Assembly: GCA_022059125.1 (NCBI GenBank)
Contig: JAEUWY010000004.1
Location: forward strand, 1,240,001-1,304,000
Length of the DNA stretch: 64,000 bases
Direction of reading: 5' to 3'
From: Corynespora cassiicola
Lineage: Eukaryota > Ascomycota > Dothideomycetes > Pleosporales > Corynesporascaceae
Within the stretch, counting starts at the first letter, position 1. The number at the start of each line of letters is the position of its first letter. Shown here one piece after another: positions 33,088 through 43,436 of the stretch. The notes under the pieces are model-generated. The model did not search any database, was not told the DNA's origin, and saw only the letters and a list, made by a program, of their open reading frames with translations. A program made the translations under genes and the position numbers.

Positions 33088-34169
33088 AGCCCAGAACACA
33101 TGGATGAAAAGTATGGATGCACGGAAAAGAAAAAGGCAGATGAAAGCCAGCGAGCGAGGACTATTTTCCCGGCATTGCATTTTTGGCGCGGGTGGGAGGG
33201 CTTTTGTGTTTGGCTTGGAGACTTGGGAGGGCTTGGATTCGATTGACGGGCATAGAGGCGGTTTAATATCTATTGTTTCCTCGTGTTTATTGGAAGATGG
33301 AGGGAGTGGATTTCGGAAGCTGAGTCGAGTAGTGTAGTCAGTAGAGTACGATGGTCGTGAGAATGAAAAGATACCACCACACATTCATCATCCCCTCGTC
33401 ACAGTGCAACAGAACCAACATGAACAGTGACCTTTCTATCATTCCACGCCCTGCATCTGGGCATGCGTGTATGTATACATGTAATATATACCCTCCATCC
33501 CTCCCTCTGCCCCCTCCCAATCTCGCCACATCTCTCTCAATCCACGCTATACACCCCCCTCACACTCATTTCTAGCCCCAAAAGCAGATGCACTAAAGTG
33601 AAAATTGCCACTCAGCAACAATCCCTATAGACACCTCACACCCACCAAAGAAAAAGAAAAAAGACAAAGCCGTTCTTTTCCGGCCTATCCAACAAAGCGC
33701 CCCCCACAAAACGCCAGGCAAACAAGCAAACTTCAGACCTCAGCCCTGCAAACGAGAAAACGCCGGAGACAAGGCTAGCAACCCCTTTGTTGCGGTCCAT
33801 TGTCTATGATGTATGATGTATGAATGATGATGACGGATGGATTGACAGGATTCATGGATGGATATCGTTTGCGAACTCGAAAGCGGGAGAAAACGGAAGG
33901 AAAACACTAAAATGTATATGTATGAGTTTGGAGGAAGAGAATGGGAGTCATGACCGCCACGCTGGGTGATTGCCGCCGACAGCCAAAATCATCTAGAGTG
34001 GCCACGGCTTCATCTTTCGCCAGCTCTGCGAGCGCCACAGAGACGTCGCATGACCCGCGGCGCGGCAACCCTCAGCTTCTTTTTGGCGAGATCCGGAGAT
34101 GTGGGTCTGCCGGAAGAGAGCAGAGGGGGGGGGAGGGCAGGGTTGGAATGAGCGCACAGATGCGGCGCT
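33088..34169. other. 1.1-kb convergent intergenic region
   Basis: 3' flanks of VPS27 and the sugar-transferase gene. C-rich, with low-complexity CCCTCC and ATGTATGATG tracts (near 33490-33530 and 33805-33830). No gene supported. Confidence 0.6.
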
Positions 34170-36220
34170 TCAAACAAACTCGGGCCAGTAGTTGTAAGGC
34201 ATGAGTTTCTCGCCGGTCCACTTCTCGCCGTAGACGTTGGTGCGAGTTCCGGCGAAGAAACCGTCGTGGGCATGCTCAAGGACAGAAATCCACGACGAGG
34301 GCTCGGGGTGCTTCAGCCACTGTGCAGGATTAGGTCAGCTGCGTTCTGATTGGATGGTGGCAAACAGCGAGCAGGCGGGGTGCCAACGCGTGGCTTGATG
34401 CGCCATCACGCATGCCGCGAGGCACCCATGCAAAAGGCCCATCAAGAAGGAAAGGACGAGCGACTTACTTGGTTGTGAATGTGATAGGTCCAGGCGCCGC
34501 GGAAGAAGTTCTCCAGCGTGCGGTTGTTAGGGGGGAACTTGTCCTCTGCAAGAATGTAATCCGAGACCACGCCAGCCTTGCGCAGCTCATTCTCCTCGTC
34601 GGGGGTGGCCTGGAACGAGTCTGCGTGCTCGACCTTGGGTGTTGGGGCGGCTGCCGAGGCCGGCACGCTGTCCGAATCTTCGCGACTGCGCCTCGTTACC
34701 TCGGCGTGTGCATCTCGCAACTCCTTCCTCTGCGCCTTTTGCAGATCGATGGTCTCAAGCTTGGGGCCGTCGTAGCTCTCCCATTCGTCCTTGAGGGATC
34801 CCTTCTTGCCCTTAAATGCCGCACCGTAATCACGTAGGCAGGGCACCGTGCAGCGACCCTCACGATCCCAGTTGAATTCAGTCCAGATGGGGTCGAAGGC
34901 GGCCGTCTCCAACATGAGGAACTCCTGGTCTCTGCCATCTTTCCATGCCATGCGGCCAAGGATGCGGGGGTGGAAGTTGAGGCCCATGCGAATTCCACCA
35001 TAGAGCAGGTACGAAGAGAGCGACGAATTTGCGGTAAGCGACATGATGGCCGTGTTGTAGTCGCCCGGGTGCGGGTGAGCCGCCCAGCGCTCCGCAAAAG
35101 AATGCTCTTTGGGCAAAAGCAGCGGGCGCATGTCTCTGAGCATCAGCACATCCATGTCGTAGTAAGCGCCTCCGTGAATATGCAAGACGACGAATCGCAC
35201 AGCATCGGAGACAGCCACGGGAAGAAATGTCATCTGTTTCGGGGTGAGCACAAGCCACTGCTGTCCATTCTTGTCCTCGACGATATTTTCGGCGACAGCC
35301 TTCTCGCCCTTGGGGTTGGGCTTGGAGGGGGTGGAGTAATAGCCGAAACCATTCTTATCTTCCTCGTCCTTGGGCAGAGGGATGCGGGAAGGGAACTTCC
35401 AGGCCTTGAGCACAATGTCACCACGCTCGACGAGGTGCAGGAAGCGGGCGAAAACAGCGTCCTTCTCCATCATGTCACGAACGGCATTAGGGTTGCGGTC
35501 GCTGTCGAGCCAAATCCAGAGGCGGGAGCAAGCCAAGTTCTGGGTGTAGAGGTAGCTCTTGATGAAAACCTCGACTCGCCAGGTGGCAGGGCCGGTCCAG
35601 TAGGTATGGTAGGGGATGATGGGGCCAGGGCAGGTGCCGATGCTGGAACCGTTGGCGGGGGATGCTGCCTCGGGCGAGACATATTTGGTCAGGGTGTTGC
35701 CGTGGCTGTCTGCGTCTGCATACTCGGCCTTGCGGGGGTCCTGGTTGCTCGCGCGAGCCGACAGCTCGGGAAGCTTGTAGTAGCGGTCCTCCTCGTTGGC
35801 AAAGAACTTGAGACATTCGTACACATTCCGCATCTTCTCGATTCCCGTGTAGGATCCCCTGCACTCCTCGACCAACATGTGCAGATCAGCCTCGGTATCA
35901 ACATGCGGGCGCGGACCGTAGAAGTCGTCCTTGACCTTGACGGCGGTGACGGGGCGGTTAAAGACATTGGCGTGGGGGTTGATGGTGACGGTCTTGGATG
36001 AGCTGGCAAACTTGACCTGGACGCCAGCCTTGGTCGTCTTGATCAGCTCAGCCGGGCCCGTCTTGTCGAGGAAGGCAGGAATGCCCAGCTTGCCCTTGGC
36101 CGCAACGCTGGGGTCGCCCACGAGACTGATGAATCCATAGATGAGGGCATAGACGAGTGCTGCCAGTACCAAGTTCTTCAGCAGCGTGAGGAAAGCCCGG
36201 AGCCTTGATCCTTCGGCCAT
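34170..36220 (-). CDS. Type II membrane glycosyltransferase with DXD motif (Gly_transf_sug / Och1-like superfamily; 633 aa, 2 exons)
   Basis: Exons (minus): 36220-34469 and 34319-34170. The first ATG (MAEGSRLRAFL) is chosen; an in-frame TTG upstream is not. Residues 9-33 form one hydrophobic anchor (LLKNLVLAALVYALIYGFISL), giving a Golgi-type signal-anchor topology with a luminal catalytic domain. The domain contains IIPYHTYWTGPATWRVEVFI, LWIWLDSDRNP, SDAVRFVVLHIHGGAYYDMD (the DXD is DMD near residue 350, the metal/nucleotide-sugar site) and NTAIMSLTANSSLSSYLLYG, as in DXD sugar transferases of the Gly_transf_sug group. The final exon (WLKHPEPSSWISVLEHAHDG and later YNYWPEF) completes the protein. 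Donor and acceptor are unknown; fungal wall or glycolipid assembly is the likely area. Confidence 0.85.
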
Positions 36221-36324
36221 GGCGGATGTGGTTGTTAGGGGCAGGAGGGCAGGAGGGCCCCAAGCCGACGCGGTCAAGAGAAGCTACCGAGAAATCGCCA
36301 GCGCTGTGGCGGGGAAGCAGCTAG

Positions 36325-36348
36325 CGCAATCGCAATCGCAATCGCAAT
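36325..36348 (+). repeat. (CGCAAT)4 hexamer repeat
   Basis: Four perfect copies in the upstream region of the sugar-transferase gene, about 100 bp before its ATG. Confidence 0.9.
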
Positions 36349-36669
36349 CGGTCGTGGTACGCGTGCGTCGTCAGTCGGCGTGGACGTCGGTGTCTCCGCG
36401 GTGGAGGGTCGGGGATGCAGACACGGGCAAGGAGTGCCGTAGCAAGGCGATGGGTGCGGTCTCTGGAGGAGGGACTGGAGCAGAGGGCCAAGAAGCGAGG
36501 CGCGGGCAGCGGGTAGATATTATAAGACTCTGGACGGGGCAGCGAGCAGACGGTAGCGTGCAGTCGGGCGTTGGGGTCCAAGGTTTGCTCGTGTGTCGTC
36601 GAGGGGGGCAGTGCTGCTGGGCAGGGCGGCGATCAGGGAGCAGCGCGAACAATCGAGCAGCAGAGCCGA

Positions 36670-36693
36670 CAGCAGCAGCAGCAGCAGCAGCAG
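36670..36693 (+). repeat. (CAG)8 microsatellite
   Basis: Eight perfect CAG units followed by CAACAA, in noncoding sequence between two divergent genes. Confidence 0.9.
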
Positions 36694-37188
36694 CAACAAG
36701 ACACGAGGGGGGGCGGAGGGACTGGAGGGGGGAGGATCCAGAGAGGGGCGAGGAGGCGGATGGGGAGAGAAAGAGCGGGAGCGGCGCAGGAGTTGGAATT
36801 GCTCTGCGGCAGCTGAAGAAGTTGCAGAGGGCGCGCTCGAGGGTAGCCCAGTTGGGGGTTACGGGGATTGGCTAATTTGGTTTCTTGCCGCGGGCGTTGC
36901 GCTAGGCCGCGCTGGGGAAGCCCGCCCTGCGCCCCTGAGGCCTGCCACCTGGCCATGGCACGCCTGGCCTGCACCGCACTGCGTATCGCGTATCACCGCA
37001 GCGACTACGACTAGGCTCTGCCTGGGCCCTGCGAGACATGCGCCGTCGCCCGGTGCTTTCTGTATAATTATTTCCTTTTTGCGCCCCAGCCGTTCGTTCT
37101 CGTCTGGCCAGCCCGAGCCCGCACCTAGACACGCCCACCCTCCTCGCCGCCCGCCTTCGTTCCTCCACCCATCCACCCATCCGCCCCC

Positions 37189-38985
37189 ATGCTGCGCCCG
37201 CACGCTCGCCCAAGGCTCCCGCTCGCGCGCGCGGCCTCTCGACGGGCTCCGGCATGCAGCCGCTCCCTCGCCCTCTCCGCCGCCGCTGTAGCCACTACTG
37301 CTGCAGCGCCGCTACGCTACGAGCGCGTCGGCGTGCCCTGTCGCTCCAACGGCTCCATCACCGTCGAGTATGCACGCCCTCCCCTTCTCTCGCTTCCCTC
37401 GCCCAGCTCGGCCCACCGCCATCAAGTCCCTCTGGCCCTGTTGTTGGCGTCGGCTGCTGTACGATGATCTCACACCGGACGGCCTGGTCGTATACACCCC
37501 CGCCTGCACCCCCGGCTGTGCCCCATCAAGCTCCTCCGCTACCCCAATCCGCCGCCGCTGCCTCGTCGTGACCGCTGGGCGCACGCCGCGTGAACAAGAG
37601 TGACGCTGGCCATCGTGCCGTTGGGCCGTCGCTGCTGCTGCAGCCTCGCCGCCATACCGATCGGTTGCTCAGTACCAGATCGGCCCATCGATTCTCCGGC
37701 TCATCCCATGTGCTGCTGGACCGCTGAACCGCTGAACCGCTGAACCGCTGAACGAACCCTACTGAACCGTGCTAGCATCCTCCACTCTGCTGCGCCAGCG
37801 TCTCCGATCCTCATCTACTTGCCCGCTGGGCCTGTGATGCCCGACTACAGAGACGAAGAAGAGCGCGTCGTCTCAGTGCTTGCCGCCGCCAGCAAGGCCA
37901 CCATCGCCCGCGTCAACTACCGGGCTTCTTCCGAGCACCAGTATCCGACGCCCTACCACGACGTGCTGTTTGGCTTTGATTGGATCCGTGACAACCTGCT
38001 GCACCATGACTCCAGCTCCGCTCACCGTCCCTACCTCGCTAAGATGGGCGTCTGCGGGGAGTTGCTTGGCGGTTCGCTGGCCACCATGCTTGCCTTGACT
38101 GAATGCCACCGCGGCGAAAGCCGCATTGGTGCAGCTGCAGTCAACAACCCCATAGTAGACTGGGTCTTTCCAGATGACCTGCCTGCCGTGCCAGCCACGG
38201 AGCTGCCCGACCCCCCTGCTCCTGACGAGACTTCGTTCCCAGCCGAGGAGGACCTGATGGCGTGGTGGTCTCAGAAAGGCAAGGCAGAGGCGTCACCTGC
38301 AGCCCAGAAGCAGTCGAAGCGAGCGAAGAAGCCATCTCCACCAACTTCATGGCGGATGCACCAAGACAATACCGTGATTCCGACTCTGACTTTGTCTGGC
38401 GAACGTGATGTTCTCTTCCGCCGGCCCGAGGACTATTTTGATCGTTTTGCCTCGCCCATACATTTCTTCCGCTCCCCACATGGCCACCTGCTGTATCCCA
38501 CGAGCGATGATGATCTCGCCTCTTCGTCGCCCGCATCAAACATCGAACCTCTCGATGTGGAAGCCCAAATGTCGTTGAACCACTACCAGTCGTTCGATGA
38601 CACCCCAACTACTCCAGAGCTGCCAACACTAGCCAGATGCCGTGCATATGCACGCATATATCCTCCGGCCGGCACTAACATTAGCCTACCAGCCATGCAC
38701 ATTACAACGGGCCTCCAGAGCCCGCTCTCAGACCAAGCGTCGGAACTAGCGAAGATGGTTCAGCGCAGCATTGCACGACAAATGTTAAAACGCCAGGCCG
38801 GGCGGTCGCGCTGGCTTGACGCCAAGGAGAAGGAGACGTATGAGAAGTATGCCAGCGACAAGGTCCGTTATGTAAAGCATGAAAACCTCGGACTGTGGAC
38901 GGAACATAGCGATAATCCAAACTGGAACTCTCACGTCGAAGTCATTGGCACATGGATGGCTAAAAGTCTTGAAAAAGACAGTTGA
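37189..38985 (+). CDS. Alpha/beta-hydrolase-like protein lacking the serine elbow (462 aa, 2 exons)
   Basis: Exon 1 is 37189-37367 and exon 2 is 37776-38985, with an unusually long intron of 408 nt (GTATGC to GCTAG); smaller unrecognised exons inside it cannot be excluded. The N-terminus (MLRPHARPRLPLARAASRRA) is Arg/Ala-rich without acidic residues, a likely mitochondrial presequence. The core follows the HSL-like fold: PASPILIYLPAGPVMPDYRD (in place of HGG), TIARVNYRASSEHQYPTPYH, DVLFGFDWIRDNLL, then GVCGELLGGSLATMLALTE, where the nucleophile motif GxSxG reads G-E-L-L-G with no Ser. The downstream TLTLSGERDVLFRRPEDYF and FRSPHGHLLYP keep the acid and His regions. It may be a non-catalytic member. 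Confidence 0.8.
37721..37752 (+). repeat. (CCGCTGAA)4 repeat inside the long intron
   Basis: Four perfect 8-bp units within the 408-nt intron, 25-55 bp before the proposed acceptor; each unit also contains a CTGA branch-point-like core. Confidence 0.85.
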
Positions 38986-39075
38986 TGACACCATGGCTGG
39001 ACACTAAAAAGCCTTGCCCATGTATATCAAAAATGTAGGATATCTGAATCGAGTACCTGTGCATCACCGCGCACT

Positions 39076-40299
39076 TCACATGTACGCATCTTCCTTGCTA
39101 ACTCCCGCTCCGTTAATCCCATAAAACTCTCTACTCAACACTCCCCACCCACCATCCGGCATCTCCACCCCATTCCTCTCCAACCACTCTCCAGTCGCCT
39201 CCGCAATCTCTCCACCCGTCCAAATCAGCGGCACCTTCTCCGCCAACCCATAAACCCACTCATCCAGTCTCTTCTTCCCAAAATGCCTCGCCTCCACCCT
39301 TACAACCGCCACCTCCCCCCTCTCCAACAACGGCGGAACCCCCACCCCCTCCCTCACGCACTCCCCAACCGGCCCAACCTCTCCCCCCAGCCCCATCCTC
39401 ACAACCCGATCCGGCAAAAACGGAAGCAGCACCTCAAACGGCGCCTCGGCCCCCACCTCGAGCGCCAGATGCGGCGGCCCGGGCCGAGACTGCACGGTCC
39501 GGCGCCCCAAGTGCCTCACTACAGCGCCGTACCGCTTCTCCGCATCGTTTAGCAGCGCGTCAATGAAGGTGCGGCGCCCGCTGTCGTGGAGCGGGAGGGG
39601 CGCGCGGTCGTATCCCTCCGGGTACGGGACCAGGAACGTGAAGTAGGCGCGCTTTTTGCTCTGGAGCCAGCGCGGGATGTGCAACGTTGCGAGCCCGAGG
39701 TTTAGGGCGTAGGAGGGCGGGGAGGCGCGCTGGGTGCTCACGCCGCCGTCTTGGAGCTCGAGGGGGATGATGCCGCGGCGTAGGAGGCGCTGGAGGTAGG
39801 ATTTGTCGGGCCAGTGGGTGGCAGAGGGGGGGTTGGGAGGGAGGAAGGGGGTCCAGGGTAAGAGGTTGAAGAGGGAGAGTTCGGTAAGTCCGACGAGGAT
39901 GCGCCAGTCTGAAGTGTCCCACAGGAATTTGTACTGGTGGGCTTTTAGGCGGGTGCTGTAGAGTTTTGTAGGGTAGCAGTAGAAGGTGAGGAAGAGGAGG
40001 ACGGCAGTGCCTAGGATGATGACAGGGAGGAACGAGGTGGGCGGGATGTCGTCTAAAGACTCCAGGGGGGGTTGGGGATACGTAGGGGCGATGGGGTGGG
40101 GGGTGTATGGTTTGAAGACTGTCGAGGCCGCGGTGAGGGGGATGCAGGGTGGATCGCAGGTTCGGGATGCGGGGAGGGCTGGCGGGGTTGGTGGAGGAGC
40201 TTCAGCTGGGGAGGGACATTCTCTGGCCTTCGATATTATTATGGTCTCGTAAATGCTGGTTTTTAAAGTTTCGAAGATGGTGGTTAGGGGGTTCGCCAT
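39076..40299 (-). CDS. Unknown single-span membrane protein (407 aa)
   Basis: Start taken at MANPLTTIFETLKTS (40299); upstream in-frame codons begin with TTG. One strong hydrophobic segment (SFLPVIILGTAVLLFLTFYC) near residues 90-110 follows a Pro-rich N-terminal part, so the C-terminal 290 residues probably lie on the other side. That part has no recognised domain (KAHQYKFLWDTSDWRILVGL, KKRAYFTFLVPYPEGYDRAP, LDEWVYGLAEKVPLIWTGGE). It ends 90 bp after the stop of the convergent hydrolase-like gene. Codon use is very GC-rich. Confidence 0.7.
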   Translation of the reverse strand: MANPLTTIFETLKTSIYETIIISKARECPSPAEAPPPTPPALPASRTCDPPCIPLTAASTVFKPYTPHPIAPTYPQPPLESLDDIPPTSFLPVIILGTAVLLFLTFYCYPTKLYSTRLKAHQYKFLWDTSDWRILVGLTELSLFNLLPWTPFLPPNPPSATHWPDKSYLQRLLRRGIIPLELQDGGVSTQRASPPSYALNLGLATLHIPRWLQSKKRAYFTFLVPYPEGYDRAPLPLHDSGRRTFIDALLNDAEKRYGAVVRHLGRRTVQSRPGPPHLALEVGAEAPFEVLLPFLPDRVVRMGLGGEVGPVGECVREGVGVPPLLERGEVAVVRVEARHFGKKRLDEWVYGLAEKVPLIWTGGEIAEATGEWLERNGVEMPDGGWGVLSREFYGINGAGVSKEDAYM

Positions 40300-40854
40300 C
40301 GCACTATTGGAGTGGAAGGTGGACAGGGGCGAATGAGTTTTCAATAGAGCATGACAGATGATGTACCGGATGTTCCAATGGGCCGTAGCTTCTCTGTGGT
40401 ATGTTTTGCATTGCGCCTTTGTTTGAACGATGGGGTAAGTTGATGGAGACGATCGCGGACATTGCCATTTCCGGCGAGAGACAGGCTCTTTGTCTAGCGG
40501 CGATGGGTTACAATGGCGTGCACGTCAAACTTTGCGACTCTGAATATTTGGTTCACAATTGACTATAGAGTCTTTGTGTGCAGACTCGTCCCCCGACTGA
40601 CACACCCTTGTGTCAACCCGGTGTTGGATGGTGGTACCACGTACTCCACGTGAACGCCTAGCGCATTCCAAACTCGGCAATCCCCGACGTCATGCCGTTG
40701 TAACACAGAACATCGCCTCACCAATCCCCCACCTCCTCGTCTAAACTTGTCATGAATCACTAGTCAATCGCAAGTCTCTTCGCTTCGTGTTCGTACGAGT
40801 CCTCAGCCGTCTCCGACATACACATCCCATCAAGGTTTTACCAAGACTCTCACA
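40300..40854. promoter_or_regulatory. 555-bp divergent promoter region
   Basis: Between the membrane-protein gene (minus) and the isochorismatase-like gene (plus). No recognised element. Confidence 0.5.
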
Positions 40855-41451
40855 ATGCCTCCACTAAGGACAGCCCTTCTTGTCATCGACATGCAAAACA
40901 CATTTCTGTCCATGACAGATGTGGCCCTTCCAAACACCCTCAAACTCTCAAAATTCTTCTCCGAGCGAAAATACACTCAATTCTTTACCCAGCACGGCCA
41001 CCCGCCCTCCGACTTCGAACCTCCCATCACAAACCAACTCGTGCACAAATGGGGCGTCGATGGCTCCATTCACATCAATACCCCAGGATGGAAATTCATT
41101 CCGGATATTCAGAAACTCGTCGACGCTAGCCCAGAGATTGCCGTCGTGCCGAAGAATACGTACGACGGGTTTTTGAATACGGGCTTGGAGGAGAAGTTGA
41201 AGGAGGCTGGAGTGCAGAGAGTTGTTATCGTGGGTGTGATGACGGACTGTTGCTGTGATACTACAGGGCGAGGAGCATTTAATCGAGGGTTTCAGACGTG
41301 GATGGTGGGAGATGCGACAGGGAGTGCGAGAAAAGAGCAGCATGAAGCGGGACTGAAGTGTTGGGAATTTGGGTATGGGGATGTGATTAGTACGCAGGAA
41401 GTTATTGAGAGGCTAGAAGAAGAAGAAGGTGAAGAAGAAACTATAATATGA
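40855..41451 (+). CDS. Isochorismatase-like cysteine hydrolase (198 aa)
   Basis: Intronless and of family length. The catalytic triad is visible: Asp12 (ALLVIDMQNTFL), Lys100 (AVVPKNTYDGF) and Cys133 in VGVMTDCCCDTTGRGAFNRG, with the cis-peptide-like VGVMT preceding it. This is the arrangement of isochorismatase-superfamily amidases such as nicotinamidase and N-carbamoyl hydrolases. The substrate cannot be read from the sequence. The C-terminus is a run of Glu (RLEEEEGEEE). Confidence 0.92.
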   Translation: MPPLRTALLVIDMQNTFLSMTDVALPNTLKLSKFFSERKYTQFFTQHGHPPSDFEPPITNQLVHKWGVDGSIHINTPGWKFIPDIQKLVDASPEIAVVPKNTYDGFLNTGLEEKLKEAGVQRVVIVGVMTDCCCDTTGRGAFNRGFQTWMVGDATGSARKEQHEAGLKCWEFGYGDVISTQEVIERLEEEEGEEETII

Positions 41452-42133
41452 AGGAATCGTGCTGAAGTTATGATGGAGCCAGGGTAAAAGGGAAAAGCAT
41501 AGGGATGATGGAAGAAGACCCATGGAAAGTAGGCATATTAGTCACAAGACAGAAGAGATATTCTAATGTGTGAAGCTCATGTGGAGCAATTAATATTAAA
41601 TAAAGGCTCTTGGTCTCACGATTATAAGTACAGCAAAATCACAAACGACAAAGAAAGCAACGCAAGAAAAGCACAAGACATTTAGGAGACCCACCTTGTT
41701 CCATGCAATGCTCATACAGAGCTGGGTATATATGCGATGTGCTGTTGGAACTCAACAAAATGTGGTTGAAAATCAGTTGATGGAACGCAGCAAATAGGAC
41801 ATGATGGAACGCAATCGCGGAAGTATTCAAGAAACAGTAAGAAAAGCAGAACTGAAATGGGGGAGGGGGGGACACCGCTACAGGGTGCCAAAATTGAGCA
41901 AAGCGCAAACAATCACCAAACAATGGGCTGTGTGCTGCTTCCCACCAGCGCCCGACAAAAACTCCGAATAACAAGCAGAGACCAAGAGGGGAAGAGATAA
42001 GAGGAAGATGGTGAGCCAATCACCGCCTTCATCATCATCAAGTGGGACAGCAGCTGGGAAACACCACCAGCCGAACAAGACGACCAAGACAGATTAAGCC
42101 TAGAGGACCCCTCTAGCACTCCAGCCGACGGAA
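41452..42133. other. 680-bp convergent spacer
   Basis: 3' flanks only. A 126-codon minus-strand frame (41639-42019) is Phe/Cys-rich and lacks coding character. Confidence 0.55.
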
Positions 42134-42838
42134 TTAGCGGTAAAATCCTTGCTGTCTCTGGTGGTACCCTCGAGCAGGGTACTGCCCGACAGGTGGAACC
42201 TGTCGTGCACTCGCCTGCTGGAGAGCAGCCACCTGGGTCTGCAGTTCCTTTAGCGCCTCACCGACGGCGTGCACGAAGGAGCCATGGGCGCCTTCAAGGT
42301 CGTCTCCAGCTAGGGTACTCATGCGAGCCCCATGACTGGTGTTCAGCTGGTGGTTGAGCGTCCCCCAACCTTGGATCTTCTCGAAGAGCAGACGGTGCTG
42401 CTCGGCTGCTTGCTCTTTAGCGGCGGCAACACGCTCTTCGGTGGCAGTAGCGCGGGCATTGGCTTCGGTCATGAGGGCTTCTGCGGCGGCCACTCGAGTA
42501 GCGAGGACGGCGAGTTGCGCTGTCAGGAGGGCCTTGAGGACATCCACCCTTCTCTCGACAAAGGTTTTGAGGCCGTCGAAAATAGCCTTGATCAGGCGGT
42601 TGATGTCCGCGTCCTTGCTCTCGATAAGGAATTGGAGATCGGCAACCTTGCCTTCCATGAGGGCCTCGACTTTGCCCACCGCGCGCTTGAGGAGGCGCGA
42701 GTAGTGCCTCTGAATGGGTTTGAGGGCCCAGAGGCCGATGACTCTGGGAGCCAGGATGTTGATAAGGAGGAAGACCAGTGCCCAAGTCTCGATGTCAAGG
42801 CTGAGGTTGAAGCTGGAGTTGAATTCGGTGGAGACCAT
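42134..42838 (-). CDS. Membrane-anchored coiled-coil protein of unknown function (234 aa)
   Basis: Start placed at MVSTEFNSSFN (42838); a longer frame to 42976 begins with TTG and encodes a Thr run, and is probably leader. Residues 20-45 (TWALVFLLINILAPRVIGLW) form one membrane segment. Residues 55-175 are a continuous amphipathic helix with 11-residue-like periodicity (VEALMEGKVADLQFLIESKD, LKTFVERRVDVLKALLTAQL, AAAEALMTEANARATATEER). The tail is Gln/Arg-rich (GYHQRQQGFYR). It resembles apolipoprotein/LEA-like helices in composition only. An antisense 191-codon frame is its shadow. Confidence 0.7.
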   Translation of the reverse strand: MVSTEFNSSFNLSLDIETWALVFLLINILAPRVIGLWALKPIQRHYSRLLKRAVGKVEALMEGKVADLQFLIESKDADINRLIKAIFDGLKTFVERRVDVLKALLTAQLAVLATRVAAAEALMTEANARATATEERVAAAKEQAAEQHRLLFEKIQGWGTLNHQLNTSHGARMSTLAGDDLEGAHGSFVHAVGEALKELQTQVAALQQASARQVPPVGQYPARGYHQRQQGFYR

Positions 42839-43436
42839 GTCTCCGAGAGCGGTCTCCCTGTTGACCGCGTCTATGGTGGTGGTGGTGGTGATGGTTGCTG
42901 CTACTGAGTAGAAGGGGTGTTGGGACCGAAGAAGAAAATAGAAGGGGGTCTGGGAAAGCAAGATATTCTTATACAATACATGGTGAGCGAATTGAAAGCG
43001 CTAATGGTAAAAGTAAAGTCAAAAATCGAAGTGAATGGTCAAACAAGGCCTGGTTCACCTTCACCGCCCCCTTAATCACTAAAAACATTCTACATATTTT
43101 TTAGAAGTCTCTAATTTTTGATATTCTGGAAGCATTTAAAACTAAAAGCAGTATAAGCTTTAATATTTAAAACGTTGCAAAAACATACACTATTCAAATA
43201 TACACGCTTGTCAGGATAATGAGAATAACTACACAGTGTTAACGTTAGTGCTGAAAGTTTCTAGACCGTTTCCCATGCTTTATCTTGGATCTTGTTACCA
43301 CACAATGGAATCTTATTCCAAAACAACCCTGTCATAATATCCTATAACCTATCATCAACACAATGCTTGATGATATCTATGATATCTATGATATTTTAGA
43401 CAAAATTTACCTCGATAGGAAGCTTAGGATCAACCA
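42839..43436. other. 600-bp AT-rich divergent spacer
   Basis: A/T-rich after 43,070, with GATATCTAT direct repeats at about 43370-43393. Probably promoters of both flanking genes. Confidence 0.5.

Larger units (their letters stand above)
36221..37188. promoter_or_regulatory. 970-bp divergent promoter region with short tandem repeats
   Basis: Lies between the head-to-head sugar-transferase (minus) and hydrolase-like (plus) genes. Very G-rich then C-rich, with two microsatellites listed separately. The long frames here are composition artefacts. Confidence 0.6.

Noticed and set aside
34970..36001. 343-codon plus-strand frame
   Set aside because: Antisense to the glycosyltransferase exon; produced by its GC-rich third positions.
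36902..37571. Several 90-230-codon frames around the divergent promoter
   Set aside because: Low-complexity Arg/Pro/Ser translations of G/C-rich DNA, mutually overlapping.
42332..42907. 191-codon plus-strand frame
   Set aside because: Antisense shadow of the coiled-coil protein; Gly/Glu composition mirrors its Ala/Leu codons.
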